The position numbers were made by a program, and so were the translations under genes. From an uncultured Eubacteriales bacterium (GTDB taxonomy: Bacteria; Bacillota; Clostridia; Oscillospirales; CAG-272): a stretch of 19,299 nucleotides of DNA. Of this stretch, positions 1 through 6,127 are shown piece by piece. The stretch lies in NCBI GenBank assembly GCA_934446065.1, contig CAKSDP010000029.1:1-19299 (forward strand), read 5' to 3'. How positions within the stretch are numbered: the first letter of the stretch is position 1; every line of letters starts with the position of its first letter. The notes under the pieces are model-generated. The model searched no databases and was not told the DNA's origin. It was given only the letters and a program-made list of their open reading frames with translations.

Positions 1-108
1 GTGACTTAACTGTAACACATTTGACTCTCATTTGCTATTCTTTTTTTGCGCTGTAACTTATCTATTGTAATCCTACAGAGTTCTCCGCCGAAAAACCGAA
101 ATCAAGTC

Positions 109-137
109 TTGACATTGCTCAAACATTGTGGTAAAAT
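109..137 (+). promoter_or_regulatory. Sigma-A promoter of the first MATE gene
   Basis: A perfect -35 box TTGACA lies at 109-114 and a -10 box TAAAAT at 132-137, with a 17-base spacer. Transcription would start near 144. The start codon of the MATE gene is at 251, so the transcript carries a leader of a little over 100 bases. Bases 1-108 hold no gene or promoter I can support. Confidence 0.85.
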
Positions 138-151
138 GAAGCGCAATACTC

Positions 152-188
152 GGAGGGCGAGTTGTTCAGAGAAACGGCAGCCGGATAA
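152..188 (+). CDS. Candidate 8-codon leader peptide
   Basis: A Shine-Dalgarno-like GGAGGG at 152-157 is followed, four bases later, by TTG at 162-164. This opens a short frame reading MFRETAAG that stops at TAA, 186-188, inside the 5' arm of the terminator hairpin at 179-222. The GGAGGG sits in the loop of a small hairpin whose arms are ACTCG at 148-152 and CGAGT at 158-162. The arrangement of promoter, ribosome binding site, tiny frame, terminator and efflux gene is typical of ribosome-mediated attenuators ahead of antibiotic-resistance genes in Firmicutes. The peptide is an inference: the start codon is non-AUG and the frame is very short. Confidence 0.3.
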
Positions 189-226
189 GAGACAGACTGA
201 AATGTCTGTTTCCTATCCGGCTTTTT
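179..226 (+). terminator. Leader terminator (attenuator) before MATE gene
   Basis: The arms at 179-197 and 204-222 pair over 19 positions with one mismatch and one G-T pair, around the loop TGAAAT, and a T run follows at 222-226. This is a strong intrinsic terminator placed between a good promoter and the gene it should transcribe. It is therefore most likely conditional, or else it ends a small RNA of about 80 bases. I recognise no known riboswitch aptamer in 143-178. Confidence 0.85.
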
Positions 227-250
227 AATGTTACGAAGGAGGATCTGACA

Positions 251-1693
251 GTGGATTTCTTAAGAGGCAGCATACGGCCGATATATTTCAGATACTTGGC
301 GGCGGCGTTCGGCAGCGCGATGATCACATCGGTCTACTCCATCGTGGACACGGCAATGGTCGGGCAATATCACGGACCGGAGGGTACGGCGGCTTTGGCG
401 GTCGTTGCGCCGGTCTGGAACATCATATACAGTCTCAGTCTTTTGATGGGTATCGGCGGCAGCGTCATATTCAGCACAAGGCGCGGCAGCGCGAAAAGCG
501 ACGGACGTGAAAATCAGTATTTCACCTCATCGGTGATCGGGTCCGTGATCCTGTCCGTTTTGGCGTGGATCGGTGTCATCTGCTTTGAGCGCCCGATCCT
601 GACCTTCTTCGGTGCGGATGAGTCGCTGCTCGTCTTGGCACAGGAATATATGCGTCCGATAAAATACGTATTCCCGCTGTTCCTGTTCAATCAGATGCTG
701 GCGGCATTTCTGCGGAATGACAAACATCCCGGACTTGCAACGCTCGGCGTGCTGTCCGGCGGCATCTTCAACATATTCGGCGACTACTTTTTTGTATTCA
801 CCTGTGATATGGGCATCTACGGCGCGGGACTTGCGACAGCAATCGGCTCCGGCGTTTCGTTTCTCGTCATGCTGACTCACTTTGTCAGCCGTAAGAACAC
901 GCTGCGCCTTGTAAAACCGGAAGGACTCGTGCACAAGCTGCGCGAGATCACGGTCACGGGCTTCTCCACCTTCTTCATTGACGTGGCGATGGGGATCTTA
1001 ACGGTGCTTTTCAACCGTCAGATCATGAAGTATCTCGGCGCAAACGCACTGGCGATTTACGGACCGATCATTCAGGTCAGCACATTTGTGCAGTGCTGCG
1101 CGTACAGCGTGGGGCAGGCATCTCAGCCGATCGTCTCCACAAACTTCGGCACAGGCAAGGGCGAACGGATACGTCAGACGCTTCGGCTCGCGCTTATGAC
1201 AACGGCATTTTTCGGCGTATTCTGGACGGCGCTCAGCATGGCGTGCCCGAACCTCTACATCCGAATCTTCATGGCGCCCACACCGGAAATTTTCGGTATG
1301 TCACCCGCCATTGTACGGACATATGCGCTGTCGTTCCTGCTGCTGCCGTTCAACATATTCTCGACCTACTATTTCCAAGCGATAATCAAGCCGAAAGCGG
1401 CATTCATTGTGTCTGTGGCGCGTGGACTTGTAATCAGCGGTGCCTTGATCCTGCTTCTGCCGCGCCTTGTCAGCGCAGATTCCCTGTGGTTTGCAATGCC
1501 GATCACGGAGCTGCTTGTCGCGGTCTATGCGGCTTTGGGCAATACGGAAATATACAATGGCGCTGACGTGCGTGAATTCGTGATCCAGCGCCCGATGCGC
1601 GGCGGACATAACCGGTTTGACGATTACTGCGGAGGAAAATATGAGAGAGATCACACTCCTTCATATGCCGCAGGCATATATCGCCCGTTCTGA
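251..1693 (+). CDS. MATE family efflux transporter (frameshifted 3' end)
   Basis: This is a multidrug and toxic compound extrusion transporter, an inner-membrane antiporter that exports cationic drugs or metabolites using an ion gradient. Its 480 residues contain about twelve hydrophobic segments in two halves, with typical MATE phrases such as SIVDTAMVG near residue 30 and GQASQPIVSTNFG near 285. The GTG start is chosen because AAGGAGG at 236-242 sits eight bases upstream. From about residue 428 the frame turns into a hydrophilic tail (NRFDDYCGGKYERDH) unlike a MATE protein. In the +1 frame the sequence instead reads LWAIRKYTMALTCVNS and stops at 1583, a normal MATE ending. The stretch after about 1531 is therefore probably out of frame, through a real mutation or a sequencing indel. 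Expression is probably controlled by the upstream attenuator. The substrate is unknown. Confidence 0.9.
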   Translation: MDFLRGSIRPIYFRYLAAAFGSAMITSVYSIVDTAMVGQYHGPEGTAALAVVAPVWNIIYSLSLLMGIGGSVIFSTRRGSAKSDGRENQYFTSSVIGSVILSVLAWIGVICFERPILTFFGADESLLVLAQEYMRPIKYVFPLFLFNQMLAAFLRNDKHPGLATLGVLSGGIFNIFGDYFFVFTCDMGIYGAGLATAIGSGVSFLVMLTHFVSRKNTLRLVKPEGLVHKLREITVTGFSTFFIDVAMGILTVLFNRQIMKYLGANALAIYGPIIQVSTFVQCCAYSVGQASQPIVSTNFGTGKGERIRQTLRLALMTTAFFGVFWTALSMACPNLYIRIFMAPTPEIFGMSPAIVRTYALSFLLLPFNIFSTYYFQAIIKPKAAFIVSVARGLVISGALILLLPRLVSADSLWFAMPITELLVAVYAALGNTEIYNGADVREFVIQRPMRGGHNRFDDYCGGKYERDHTPSYAAGIYRPF

Positions 1694-1712
1694 CAGGAAC
1701 GGATATCACTAA
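1641..1712 (+). CDS. Possible 23-aa small ORF after MATE gene
   Basis: ATG at 1641 follows GGAGGA at 1632-1637 and opens a 23-residue frame (begins MREITLLHMPQAY, ends RNGYH) that stops at TAA, 1710-1712, just inside the terminator stem. It lies downstream of the inferred correct stop of the MATE gene (1583) and overlaps the out-of-frame tail of the annotated reading. I recognise no family. It may be a real small protein, or chance. Confidence 0.25.
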   Translation: MREITLLHMPQAYIARSDRNGYH

Positions 1713-1753
1713 AATAACCCTCTTTTGTCAGACAGACAAAAGAGGGTTATTTT
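1711..1753. terminator. Bidirectional terminator between MATE gene and tRNA
   Basis: The arms at 1711-1729 and 1735-1753 are perfectly complementary over 19 bases around the loop AGACA. The stem ends in A-T pairs, so it gives a U-rich 3' side in both directions. It can stop the plus-strand MATE transcript and the minus-strand tRNA transcript, whose 3' CCA ends two bases away at 1755. Confidence 0.9.
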
Positions 1754-1754
1754 A

Positions 1755-1831
1755 TGGTGGGCCATCAAGGACTCGAACCTTGGACCGACCGGTTATGAGC
1801 CGGTTGCTCTAACCAACTGAGCTAATGGCCC
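1755..1831 (-). tRNA. tRNA(CAT), elongator Met or Ile2
   Basis: The minus strand folds into a 77-base tRNA with acceptor GGGCCAT/ATGGCCC, a D arm starting AGCTCAGTTGG, anticodon loop CTCATAA, a T arm containing GGTTCGAGTCC, and encoded CCA at 1755-1757. The anticodon is CAT. The acceptor is fully paired at position 1, so it is not initiator Met. Elongator Met and lysidine-modified Ile2 cannot be told apart by eye. Confidence 0.95.
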
Positions 1832-1847
1832 CAATCGGGTCTTAGAT

Positions 1848-1876
1848 ATTCTATCACACTCTCGGGCGATTGTCAA
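1848..1876 (-). promoter_or_regulatory. Sigma-A promoter of tRNA(CAT)
   Basis: On the minus strand TTGACA (plus 1871-1876) and TAGAAT (plus 1848-1853) are 17 bases apart. The -10 box lies 16 bases upstream of the tRNA 5' end at 1831. Confidence 0.85.
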
Positions 1877-1927
1877 CACCTATTTCGGCGCTATCGCAAG
1901 ATTTACAACATATCGGCAAATTCGGTA

Positions 1928-1956
1928 TTGATTCACACCGGATTTTTTGTTATAAT
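1928..1956 (+). promoter_or_regulatory. Sigma-A promoter of the DUF4838 gene
   Basis: TTGATT at 1928-1933 and a perfect TATAAT at 1951-1956 are 17 bases apart. The start codon of the lipoprotein gene at 2007 lies about 45 bases beyond the predicted transcription start. The promoter is divergent from that of the tRNA. Confidence 0.85.
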
Positions 1957-2006
1957 GGAATAAGAAAAGTTTTTTCGTAAATATCACACAGTGAGGAGTT
2001 ATTTAC

Positions 2007-4331
2007 ATGAAGGAAAAAATCATACCGGCAGTTGTGGCTGCGGCAATGCTGTTTTCCGCTGTTTCCTGCGGCTCCGTCGCAAAGGATCAGAGCGGTGCGG
2101 TTGCGGCGTCGTCCTCTGCCGAAAAATATGCGTCATGGCTGAACGCTCGTCTTGGCAACAGTGACGCGACCGAGATCGTCGTCGGCACCGACGAGGACGC
2201 GGATTCGCTCGGTATTGACGTATCCGGTCTCCGCGACGAAGGATACACCATAAGAAAGGTGGACGGTCATGCCGTGATCGTCGGAAAGACCACCGACGGT
2301 CTTGACCGCGGCGTCCGCTACTACGCAAACAATCTTGCAGACGTCGAAAACGCGAGCTACACCTATGCGGAAGGCTACGCGGTAAAGAGTCTCACCATCG
2401 CCGGAAACGACATCTCGGAATACACGATCGTTCTCCCCGAGGAGTCCGACGAATGCAGCGACTACGCGGCTGAGAGCCTTCAGAAATACATAAAGCGCGC
2501 GTGCGGCGCAGATCTGCCCGCAGTTGCGTTCGGGACCGAGGTCGCGGGCCGCCGTATCGTACTTGAGCGCGTGATGCGCGACAGCGCAGATTACGCCGAG
2601 TTCGGTGACGAGAGCTTCCTTATTGATGTTGCCTCCGACGGCACGCTCACGATCAAGGGCGGATACTATCGCGGCATCATGTACGGCTCGTTTGAGCTTC
2701 TTGAGAGCTACATCGGCTACCGCTTCCTTTACGATAACCTGACATACAGATCCGCATATCAGGACGATCCCCGCGGAAACCTCGACTACCTCTACGAGGC
2801 AGACGCGATCGACATTCCCGCAGGCACTCACGATATGCAGTCGCCCTCGTTTGCATACCGTTCCGCATTCTTCAACGGCTCGTCTGCCGAATATCTTGCA
2901 CACCGCAAGACGAACGACACCGATGAGCAGGCAAAAGGCGGTCTCGCAGGCTTCACCATGGCGAAATACGGAGATTTCGGAGTCGGTGTAAAGGCGTGCC
3001 ACGGCGTTGATCTGAACGTACTCGGAGCGGGCTACGATTTCGACGGCTACGATCCCGCGTCAAACAAGCAGCCGTGCTACTCTGATGAGGACTTCATTGA
3101 ATACTCGCTCGAGCGCTACAAGGCGAAGATCGACGCAAAGATCGCTGCGGGCGGCATCATCGGCAAGAACATCACGACAATCGACGTATCGCAGCGCGAC
3201 AACGACAGCTTCTGCCAGTGCAAGAACTGCCTGAAGCTGAACCGCACTGACGGCGGTTACGTCGGCTCCGTCCTCACGTACACCAACAGGATCGCCGAGG
3301 AGATCGAGGCGGCATACGGTCCCGAGCTTCGCGTGGCGATGCTTGCATACTGGGGCACATCGACCCCGCCGAAGGTCACACGTCCGAGAGACAACGTGAC
3401 GATCTCGTACTGCTTCTACAACGATATTCCGAAGAACGTATGCTACAGCCACCCGATCGACGGCAAATCCTGCACGGGCACAAAGGGTTCTGTTGTAAAG
3501 CCTGTATCAAACGCGGGCTATGCGGCAGAGCTTGAGGGCTGGTGCGAGATGACCGGCAAGGATCAGATAATCGTCTGGTACTATCCGGGCACATGGAGCC
3601 ACAGCGGAATGGTATCGCCTGTTGCGGCGCACTTCCGTGAGGACATGGCATACTTTGCAAGCTTTGAGCAGATCTACGGAGTGTTCACCTGTCCGGCGAG
3701 CGTAGCGATCACCGCAGGCGATCTTGCAATGCCTTACCTGATCGAGCGTCTGATGTGGAACGCCGACATGAGCGAAGAAGAATACAACGACATGATCCTC
3801 GAGTATTTCTCGATCCTCCTCGGAGAGGAGAGCGCCGGCTACATCGTCGAGCACATGAACGCGGTTGAGGATCTTGCGCTTGACTACTGCTGGAGCACGA
3901 TGGCGTGGACCGATCCGTCCGAGCGTATGTCGATCGAGCAGAACATTGAGTCGTTCCCGTACTTTGTTGAGCTGTACGATCGCGCAATCGCGGCTGCCGA
4001 GAGCGAGTTCGCAGAGCGCTACATTGAGGCTCTCTCCTGCACGATGCTGCACACCGGTCTTGTATATGTTCACGACTCGTGGTACGCAAACGGCGACAGC
4101 GAGAGCAGGGCTAAGTACGCTGAGCTGTTTGAGACGTTCCGCGAGCGCGGAAACCGCGTTGATTACCCGTACAGCGAGAACAATGTTGCCGCAGAGGGCA
4201 AGGTTTACGACATTGAGAAGAATCCGTCGTACCTGCTCAACTACAATAACTCGACTGACGGTCCTGAAGAATGGTGGCTCACATACACCCGTCAACAGGA
4301 GATCGCGGCTACGGCTGAAGTGACGGAATAA
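2007..4331 (+). CDS. Secreted DUF4838-domain lipoprotein
   Basis: A 774-residue exported protein. Residues 1-20 are a lipoprotein signal peptide ending AVS before Cys21. Residues about 41-125 and 138-245 look like two copies of the alpha-glucuronidase/GH20-type non-catalytic N-terminal domain: both carry a 'DG(x)4GKTTDG or KGGYYRG' turn followed by a helix. The DUF4838 region follows from about 270 to 640, with the family's Cys motif CQCKNC in the middle and many aromatic residues (W, Y) as in carbohydrate-active proteins. AGGAG at 1994-1998 is eight bases before the ATG. Family members occur in gut Firmicutes and Bacteroidetes and are thought to act on glycans, but the activity is not established and I assign none. 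It is a single-gene unit with its own promoter. Element B hairpin 4391-4426 may act as its terminator. Confidence 0.88.
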   Translation: MKEKIIPAVVAAAMLFSAVSCGSVAKDQSGAVAASSSAEKYASWLNARLGNSDATEIVVGTDEDADSLGIDVSGLRDEGYTIRKVDGHAVIVGKTTDGLDRGVRYYANNLADVENASYTYAEGYAVKSLTIAGNDISEYTIVLPEESDECSDYAAESLQKYIKRACGADLPAVAFGTEVAGRRIVLERVMRDSADYAEFGDESFLIDVASDGTLTIKGGYYRGIMYGSFELLESYIGYRFLYDNLTYRSAYQDDPRGNLDYLYEADAIDIPAGTHDMQSPSFAYRSAFFNGSSAEYLAHRKTNDTDEQAKGGLAGFTMAKYGDFGVGVKACHGVDLNVLGAGYDFDGYDPASNKQPCYSDEDFIEYSLERYKAKIDAKIAAGGIIGKNITTIDVSQRDNDSFCQCKNCLKLNRTDGGYVGSVLTYTNRIAEEIEAAYGPELRVAMLAYWGTSTPPKVTRPRDNVTISYCFYNDIPKNVCYSHPIDGKSCTGTKGSVVKPVSNAGYAAELEGWCEMTGKDQIIVWYYPGTWSHSGMVSPVAAHFREDMAYFASFEQIYGVFTCPASVAITAGDLAMPYLIERLMWNADMSEEEYNDMILEYFSILLGEESAGYIVEHMNAVEDLALDYCWSTMAWTDPSERMSIEQNIESFPYFVELYDRAIAAAESEFAERYIEALSCTMLHTGLVYVHDSWYANGDSESRAKYAELFETFRERGNRVDYPYSENNVAAEGKVYDIEKNPSYLLNYNNSTDGPEEWWLTYTRQQEIAATAEVTE

Positions 4332-4390
4332 CAGGCGCTGCAAGAAACTTCAAACCACACTGCACAATATAGGATAAAACAAAGGATTTA

Positions 4391-4458
4391 GCGGGGAACC
4401 CCTTTTTGAAAAAAGGGGTTCCCCGCACCCTTCCCCAAAAACTTTTGAACTATTAAAA
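4391..4458 (+). repeat. Element B copy 1 (hairpin plus conserved tail)
   Basis: A hairpin at 4391-4426 (arms start GCGGGGAACCCC, end GGGGTTCCCCGC) is followed by a tail containing CCCCAAAAACTTTT and ending ACTATTAAAA. The same tail recurs after a different hairpin at 4503-4532, and inverted at 10351-10383. The hairpin could also end the DUF4838 transcript, but no T run follows it. Confidence 0.85.
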
Positions 4459-4468
4459 GGGAGTTTTT

Positions 4469-4532
4469 GCGAGAGAAGATTTTTGAAAAAATCCCCTCTC
4501 GCGCTCTCCCCAAAAACTTTTGACTATTAAAA
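4469..4532 (+). repeat. Element B copy 2
   Basis: A hairpin at 4469-4502 (arms GCGAGAG and CTCTCGC with an inner GATTTTT/AAAAATC stem) carries the same tail as copy 1 (CCCCAAAAACTTTTGA, then TATTAAAA). The stem sequence differs from copy 1 but is again self-complementary. Confidence 0.85.
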
Positions 4533-4562
4533 CAGATTTAGTAAGTGCAAGGTTTCAGCCAA

Positions 4563-4803
4563 GGCTCCCTTGTGCAAAGGGGGGCTTGGGTTCGTGCAAA
4601 CTCCACGTCTATGGCGGGAGCCGCGAGAGCGGAAACCGCTCACTTGCAGTTTCCTGATAGTTTGGACGAACCATAGCGTGGGATATCTCTCGGTTTCAGC
4701 TTCAGATCCCGTCTTGCACCGACCAATTATATGTACCCAGTATAAAGTTCTTTGCGCCACTTTCTTTCAAGAAAGTGGCTCGTTCCCTTTTCTCGAAAAA
4801 GTG
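4563..4803 (-). repeat. Element A copy 1, downstream of sigma gene
   Basis: Read on the minus strand, this is a repeat of roughly 200 bases that also occurs at 9951-10165 and 18889-19097. Shared blocks in order are a hairpin (plus 4756-4779), GCAAAGAACTTTATACTGGG, a block with TGCAAGACG, ATCCCACG, AACTATCAGGA, a GAGCGG/CCGCTC hairpin, and GACGTGGAGTTTGCAC. It ends in half of an element C hairpin (plus 4563-4587). It begins about 25 bases after the stop codon of the minus-strand sigma gene, in the same orientation as that gene. No coding capacity is conserved between copies. Confidence 0.9.
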
Positions 4804-4828
4804 GCTCGTATCCCTCTCCGCGTCCCTC

Positions 4829-6127
4829 TCATTCAATTCCGAGGCGCTTCAGGGATTCCTCGTATTCCTTCCTGTCCCGCGTCCCGAGAATGTTGTAAAT
4901 GATGTTCACCTTTCCGTCCTGCTCCTCGTAGGTGTGCTCAACAAATGAGTGCCAGCCGTAGCGTAAGTCCGTGGGCTCGTAGCGTCGGAACAAACCCGCC
5001 TCCACCGGGAAATACCCCTCGCCTATACCCGTGTACGAAACAAGATCAAATACATTGTCCCTCTCGGAGTCAGTCGCGCGCAAGTAGCGTGCAAGCCCTA
5101 CACCCGGTGCAAACCAGAAGTCCATATTGCCGCCCTGATATGCAAAGCCCCAGGGCAGCCCGTCAAGCTGTACGTGAATGTGACAGCATCCCGTGAATTT
5201 CCCCGCAGCGGTAGTTATGTCTTCGTCTGCACAAACAGTAAGCTCACGGTGTATAGTATTACCGTATATACTGTCCTCGTCCTTCTTCTCACAATATCCG
5301 GGAACAAATTTGTCGTCCCACAGGCAGTTGCCCGCAGCTTGCGGCCATATTTCAAGAAGAAATGCGTGAAGGAGCTTCGTCCCGTCGAAATCCATTGTGT
5401 CGGTATCCTTCAGCTCAATATGTGTGCCGAAATCACATATTTTCTTTCCGTGCTCCGCTTCAATTACACAGTAGGTGCCGAAGAAGTTCCACAGTCCCTT
5501 TTCGGTGTAATCGGGGTTCGCCTCGCGGTCCGTCTCAAATATGCGACGTGTGACATCCGCACATACCGCCGCGTACTTCTTCTCATAATCAGTCTTTGCC
5601 GCTTTCTGCATCAGATCAAGCGAAGCGTAGATCTCGTCACGATTGCAAAGCGCTCCATCGTTTTCATCAACCATTTTGAAATAATTCTGACGGATGAAGG
5701 CAGCATTGCCCATTACCGTAGATTTATCGTAGCCGGTGATCTTCACGCAAGCGTGATGCGAAAAGACAGCCCTTACGCTGTCAGCAAAAGTAACCTCAAA
5801 AACACTTTTGACATCCTTGAAAAGCCCGTCATTTGCTGTGAGAGCATACTCCCAGCGGTTTCCCGCGTCAAGAGGAAGGAGCTCATGCGACCCGCCTTTG
5901 ACACACGAATATTCCGAAAGCTCCCATTCGCCTTTTCCGAAGTATTCCACCTGCTGCTTTACAATTCCCACGCCCGGCGCAAACAGAGCTTCAAGCGTTA
6001 TCGGTTCTGTGTGGTGAAATCCGCAAACTTCGATCAAAGTGCATCCTTCAAATGTTCCGGCGGGTACCGTAACGGTTTCGCTGTCGCTCTTTACTGTAAT
6101 ATGTAAGCTTTCCGTCGGAAGAAACAA
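4829..6127 (-). CDS. C-terminal half of extended sigma factor (shifted frame)
   Basis: This 432-residue frame has no credible start of its own (TTG, poor ribosome binding site) and continues the sigma-factor gene at 6048-7418 after a +1 shift. It holds two copies of one domain, at residues about 18-94 and 303-384. Each has an AGxFxGC turn (VPAGTFEGC; TAAGKFTGC), the phrase FAPGVG (residues 49-54 and 339-344), an acidic (E/D)L-x-Y strand, and a (L/F)P-x-x-AG-x-(R/F)-x-x-(Y/E) ending. Between them lies a more helical stretch with scattered cysteines. There is no transmembrane segment. The domain resembles the beta-rich C-terminal regions attached to some clostridial ECF-type sigma proteins. Its ligand or partner is unknown. 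Confidence 0.75.
   Translation of the reverse strand: MFLPTESLHITVKSDSETVTVPAGTFEGCTLIEVCGFHHTEPITLEALFAPGVGIVKQQVEYFGKGEWELSEYSCVKGGSHELLPLDAGNRWEYALTANDGLFKDVKSVFEVTFADSVRAVFSHHACVKITGYDKSTVMGNAAFIRQNYFKMVDENDGALCNRDEIYASLDLMQKAAKTDYEKKYAAVCADVTRRIFETDREANPDYTEKGLWNFFGTYCVIEAEHGKKICDFGTHIELKDTDTMDFDGTKLLHAFLLEIWPQAAGNCLWDDKFVPGYCEKKDEDSIYGNTIHRELTVCADEDITTAAGKFTGCCHIHVQLDGLPWGFAYQGGNMDFWFAPGVGLARYLRATDSERDNVFDLVSYTGIGEGYFPVEAGLFRRYEPTDLRYGWHSFVEHTYEEQDGKVNIIYNILGTRDRKEYEESLKRLGIE

Noticed and set aside
143..178. Known riboswitch (guanidine, fluoride, preQ1, ZTP) ahead of the first MATE gene
   Set aside because: None of the conserved cores I know for these classes can be aligned with this 36-base stretch.
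46..228. 60-residue frame upstream of the first MATE gene
   Set aside because: Its start lies upstream of the promoter, and it runs through the -10 box and the terminator hairpin.
2133..3002. 289-residue minus-strand frame inside the DUF4838 gene
   Set aside because: It is a shadow frame of a strongly supported gene, with Val/Arg-rich composition and no start signal.
4391..4532. CRISPR array from tandem hairpin repeats
   Set aside because: Only two units with variable stems and no spacers of uniform length; no cas genes in the window.
4570..4902. Short frames within element A (also 10040-10225 and 19032-19229)
   Set aside because: The frames are not conserved between copies, and indels between copies break them, so the repeat is non-coding.
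5174..6106. 310-residue plus-strand frame opposite the sigma gene
   Set aside because: It is antisense to a well-supported protein, has no SD and no family resemblance.
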